Assembly (NCBI RefSeq): GCF_032854445.1
Contig: NC_088300.1
Span: forward strand, 36,501,608-36,561,607
Direction of reading: 5' to 3'
DNA from: Liolophura sinensis
Taxonomy: Eukaryota; Mollusca; Polyplacophora; Chitonida; Chitonidae
Length of the DNA: 60,000 bases
Both the position numbers and the translations under genes were made by a program. This document shows positions 57,617-60,000 of the stretch, in pieces (the stretch's first letter is position 1; every line of letters begins with the position of its first letter). The notes below the pieces were generated by a model. That model saw only the letters and a list, made by a program, of their open reading frames with translations. It was not told where the DNA came from and made no database searches.

Positions 57617-60000
57617 TTTAATTCACGATGTTTGCTCTGCAAAAAACAGTAAATAGCACTTAAACCGTGTTGAAACAGAACGGAATGATAATTTTAAAAC
57701 GTGAAAATACATCTGAAGTTAGTACAACCTGAAACAGGACATGAGAATCTGGTTAGGTATACAGACTGGCGATATCTGGACAGATTGGGTCTATCTGGTG
57801 CTGCTGATGATAAAATCACAAGTTCAAATCAAGGCAGTGCCATTCTGGCCATGCAGAACTTCAAGAATAAAACAATACAAAACACAGGGCGAAATTCAAA
57901 ACATACCACCAAAGGACTAGGAAGACTTGCTTTACTCCCAGTTCTGCTTCGACCAACCAGCCCCGACTGCTTTGACTGCGGTTTGGCTAAACTTTCAGAT
58001 TTCTTTTGAACCAGCAGCTTCCACTGTTAGACTGCAATTCGATGACTATTTGGAGTTCTGGTCCAGAACTCTGTGTGGCACAGGACGCTGCTAAACAATA
58101 TCACAATATCTACAGTTATAGGAACCGCCGCACACACATACTTATATATATATTGCATCACAGTATTACATTCCTTGGCGTCAGTGATGTTTATAGACGT
58201 ATGTGCATCATTTTTTACTTTGACTCACTGATGATGGAACTATGTCTTACTATGTCTTCAAGTAATTATAAACACAAACAAGTACATCATTCATTGACTT
58301 CGAGTCACTGTATGTTGACAAAATGTCATATTGTGTTTTCAAGACATTAACCATCATTACGTACATGTATAGATGATGTCACGCAAACAGATATTCATCT
58401 GGACAGTATACAACTTTGACAGCTGACGAAACTTGTTACGTTTTGCTTTCTTAAGCAAGTAAAATAAAGCAAATGGTGTCAAGGAACAACAATCCTGTCG
58501 TCCGCAGCAATATCATCCATTGAAATGTCTTCAAAAACACAGATTAACAAAATAACAGTTGATGAACAATTGAGAGGATGGGTTGTAGAACACAATTCCA
58601 ATAATGCTATAGTTCATTTGGAATACAAAAATGTACTTTCAGATGCATGTAATGATTAATTTTTTATCAGATAAACTTATAAGAAAAGACTTATAACCAG
58701 CGTGTTCATTTAGCCAAAGAAGGGGATCAGACCATTTCAAAGTCATTTTTCAAATGTCACGTGACCGGACACCGTAATATCTATGAAGCCGAAAATTGGT
58801 CAAGAGACAGATCAACCACATTTTTGGACTGGCAGGACCGCACACATACGACTGATAGTTTTGCCATTAAAATTTTTATTTTTATTCATAGTCAGCTCGT
58901 AATATTGCAATATCTTCAAAATTGGTATAGGGGGAAAAAGCAAACTTGGCATTTTTATTAGCTAACATATGAAGCAACTTTTGTCTTTTTGTGCTTTTTG
59001 ATTAGTCACGTGGTTTAGCAGTCATTTTGAATTTTATTGTTAAGCTTAAACCATCTTTTCCCGTAAATCAGCTGATGATCTTTGGATGAAATTTCACTGG
59101 CAAGTTTTACGTATACTGTTGTACTTGTATTGTACAAAGATGTTTTGTTTGATATCCAAGTTGTGCTGTAACTGACCAATGAAATTAGCTTTAAGGCAGG
59201 TCAAGTCTAAAAACTGCTCAAAATAATTAAACAAGCACTGTCTAGGACTGCTTGACATCCGGATTACAAATCTGTTAGAATTATTTATGTACTTAGTTTT
59301 CAGGTTATGACCAAAACACATCAAAAATATAGCTGCTAAAGCAGCGATGCCGGGGTTCAAGCCGGTATTACTTCGGGTTACTTTAACGGTGTCCATGTAT
59401 AGATACATAACCAACTTAGTCAGAAAGCCTACATTCCTCACAGTTATTAGTACATTGTAAGTACATTGTTTATCATATGTAAGTACATTTGTATATCCAA
59501 ACGGACTAAACCGGCAATACTTGAAGGCGTGCATGTCCCCTCTTTTTTACCACATTTCATCGATTTTCAGCATACATAGAGTATATGTATAGTGGTCTGC
59601 ACTTTACAGCTGTGATGTGGCCGCTAAATATGGTGTCAGTTGCACTATTTCGCAACTGGATGGCAATTTGCGGCCAAACTATACATCGCATGAAAGAAAT
59701 AAGACCACATCCATGATCAGGATGTACGGTAAGTACTGCAACTCCCGCATTTATTAAGACACTTCAAAGATTTTCCACACACATACAGTACACATATAAC
59801 CATTTGCACTCAGCCATTTTCAGCTTTACAGTTGTGCGGTTATGTGTCACGCGACCTCCAAATATGAAGGAAAATTGCACTTTTTCGGACTTTAATGCTA
59901 ATTCGCGGCAAAACTGTGCATCAGGGAAAAGTAAAAAGACCAGATTAGTGATCAGAACAACAAACCACGCAAAACAGTGTACGTAAAATATTTAAATTCA
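57617..60000. other. Right-end DNA, no gene recognised
   Basis: Reading frames of 60-146 codons occur (for example plus 57701-58009, minus 59094-59534) but none has recognisable motifs or splice context. From 59.6 kb on there is a weak direct repeat. Confidence 0.4.
59596..59985. repeat. Diverged direct repeat of about 150 bp, two copies
   Basis: TTTACAGCTGTGATG, CTAAATATGG, TTGCACTATTTCG, GCGGCCAAACT, GCATGAAAGAAATAAGACCA and GTACGGTA (59604-59731) are echoed in order by TTTACAGTTGTGCGG, CCAAATATGA, TTGCACTTTTTCG, GCGGCAAAACT, GGGAAAAGTAAAAAGACCA and GTACGTA (59824-59985). It may be two copies of one interspersed repeat. Confidence 0.45.

Overview
The window looks like nuclear DNA of a lophotrochozoan animal, most likely a mollusc. 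It is AT-rich. Its genes have short exons (about 40-380 nt) with GT-AG introns. It is littered with tRNA-derived SINEs whose 3' part reads like GTAAAACACCAATC followed by an ATAA-repeat tail, a type I associate with mollusc genomes. There is no sign of bacterial or organellar organisation. Gene names below rest on recognising conserved protein motifs by eye; no database search was run.

Layout. 1-19.3 kb is gene-poor: SINE copies and a 3-kb satellite of exactly 130-bp monomers (5.3-8.35 kb) that sits inside an older SINE. 19.48-26.96 kb (+) holds a six-exon gene for a C6orf89/BRAP-like type II membrane protein; its first exon has an apparent frameshift. 26.97-32.75 kb is intergenic. 32.75-40.15 kb (-) is a complete seven-exon TMEM41B orthologue (305 aa), an ER lipid scramblase of the VTT/DedA family. 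41.60-54.42 kb (+) is a complete fourteen-exon TTLL1 orthologue (421 aa), the catalytic subunit of tubulin polyglutamylase. TMEM41B and TTLL1 are head to head, about 1.46 kb apart. 56.6-57.6 kb (-) has a possible small secreted cysteine-rich protein. The last 2.3 kb shows no recognisable gene. The three main genes have unrelated jobs (membrane protein of uncertain role, lipid scrambling, ciliary tubulin modification), so I infer no shared pathway.

The most unusual feature is the relation between tandem repeats and splice sites. The 1.1-kb array in TTLL1 intron 3 is built from the exon 4 acceptor itself: seventeen upstream copies of the polypyrimidine tract, AG and first exon bases precede the authentic exon. 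Five of the eight intronic minisatellites I see in the three genes lie within about 60 bp of a splice junction. The other notable structure is the SINE-nested satellite, whose monomer appears to fuse a SINE fragment with a fragment also found alone in nearby DNA.
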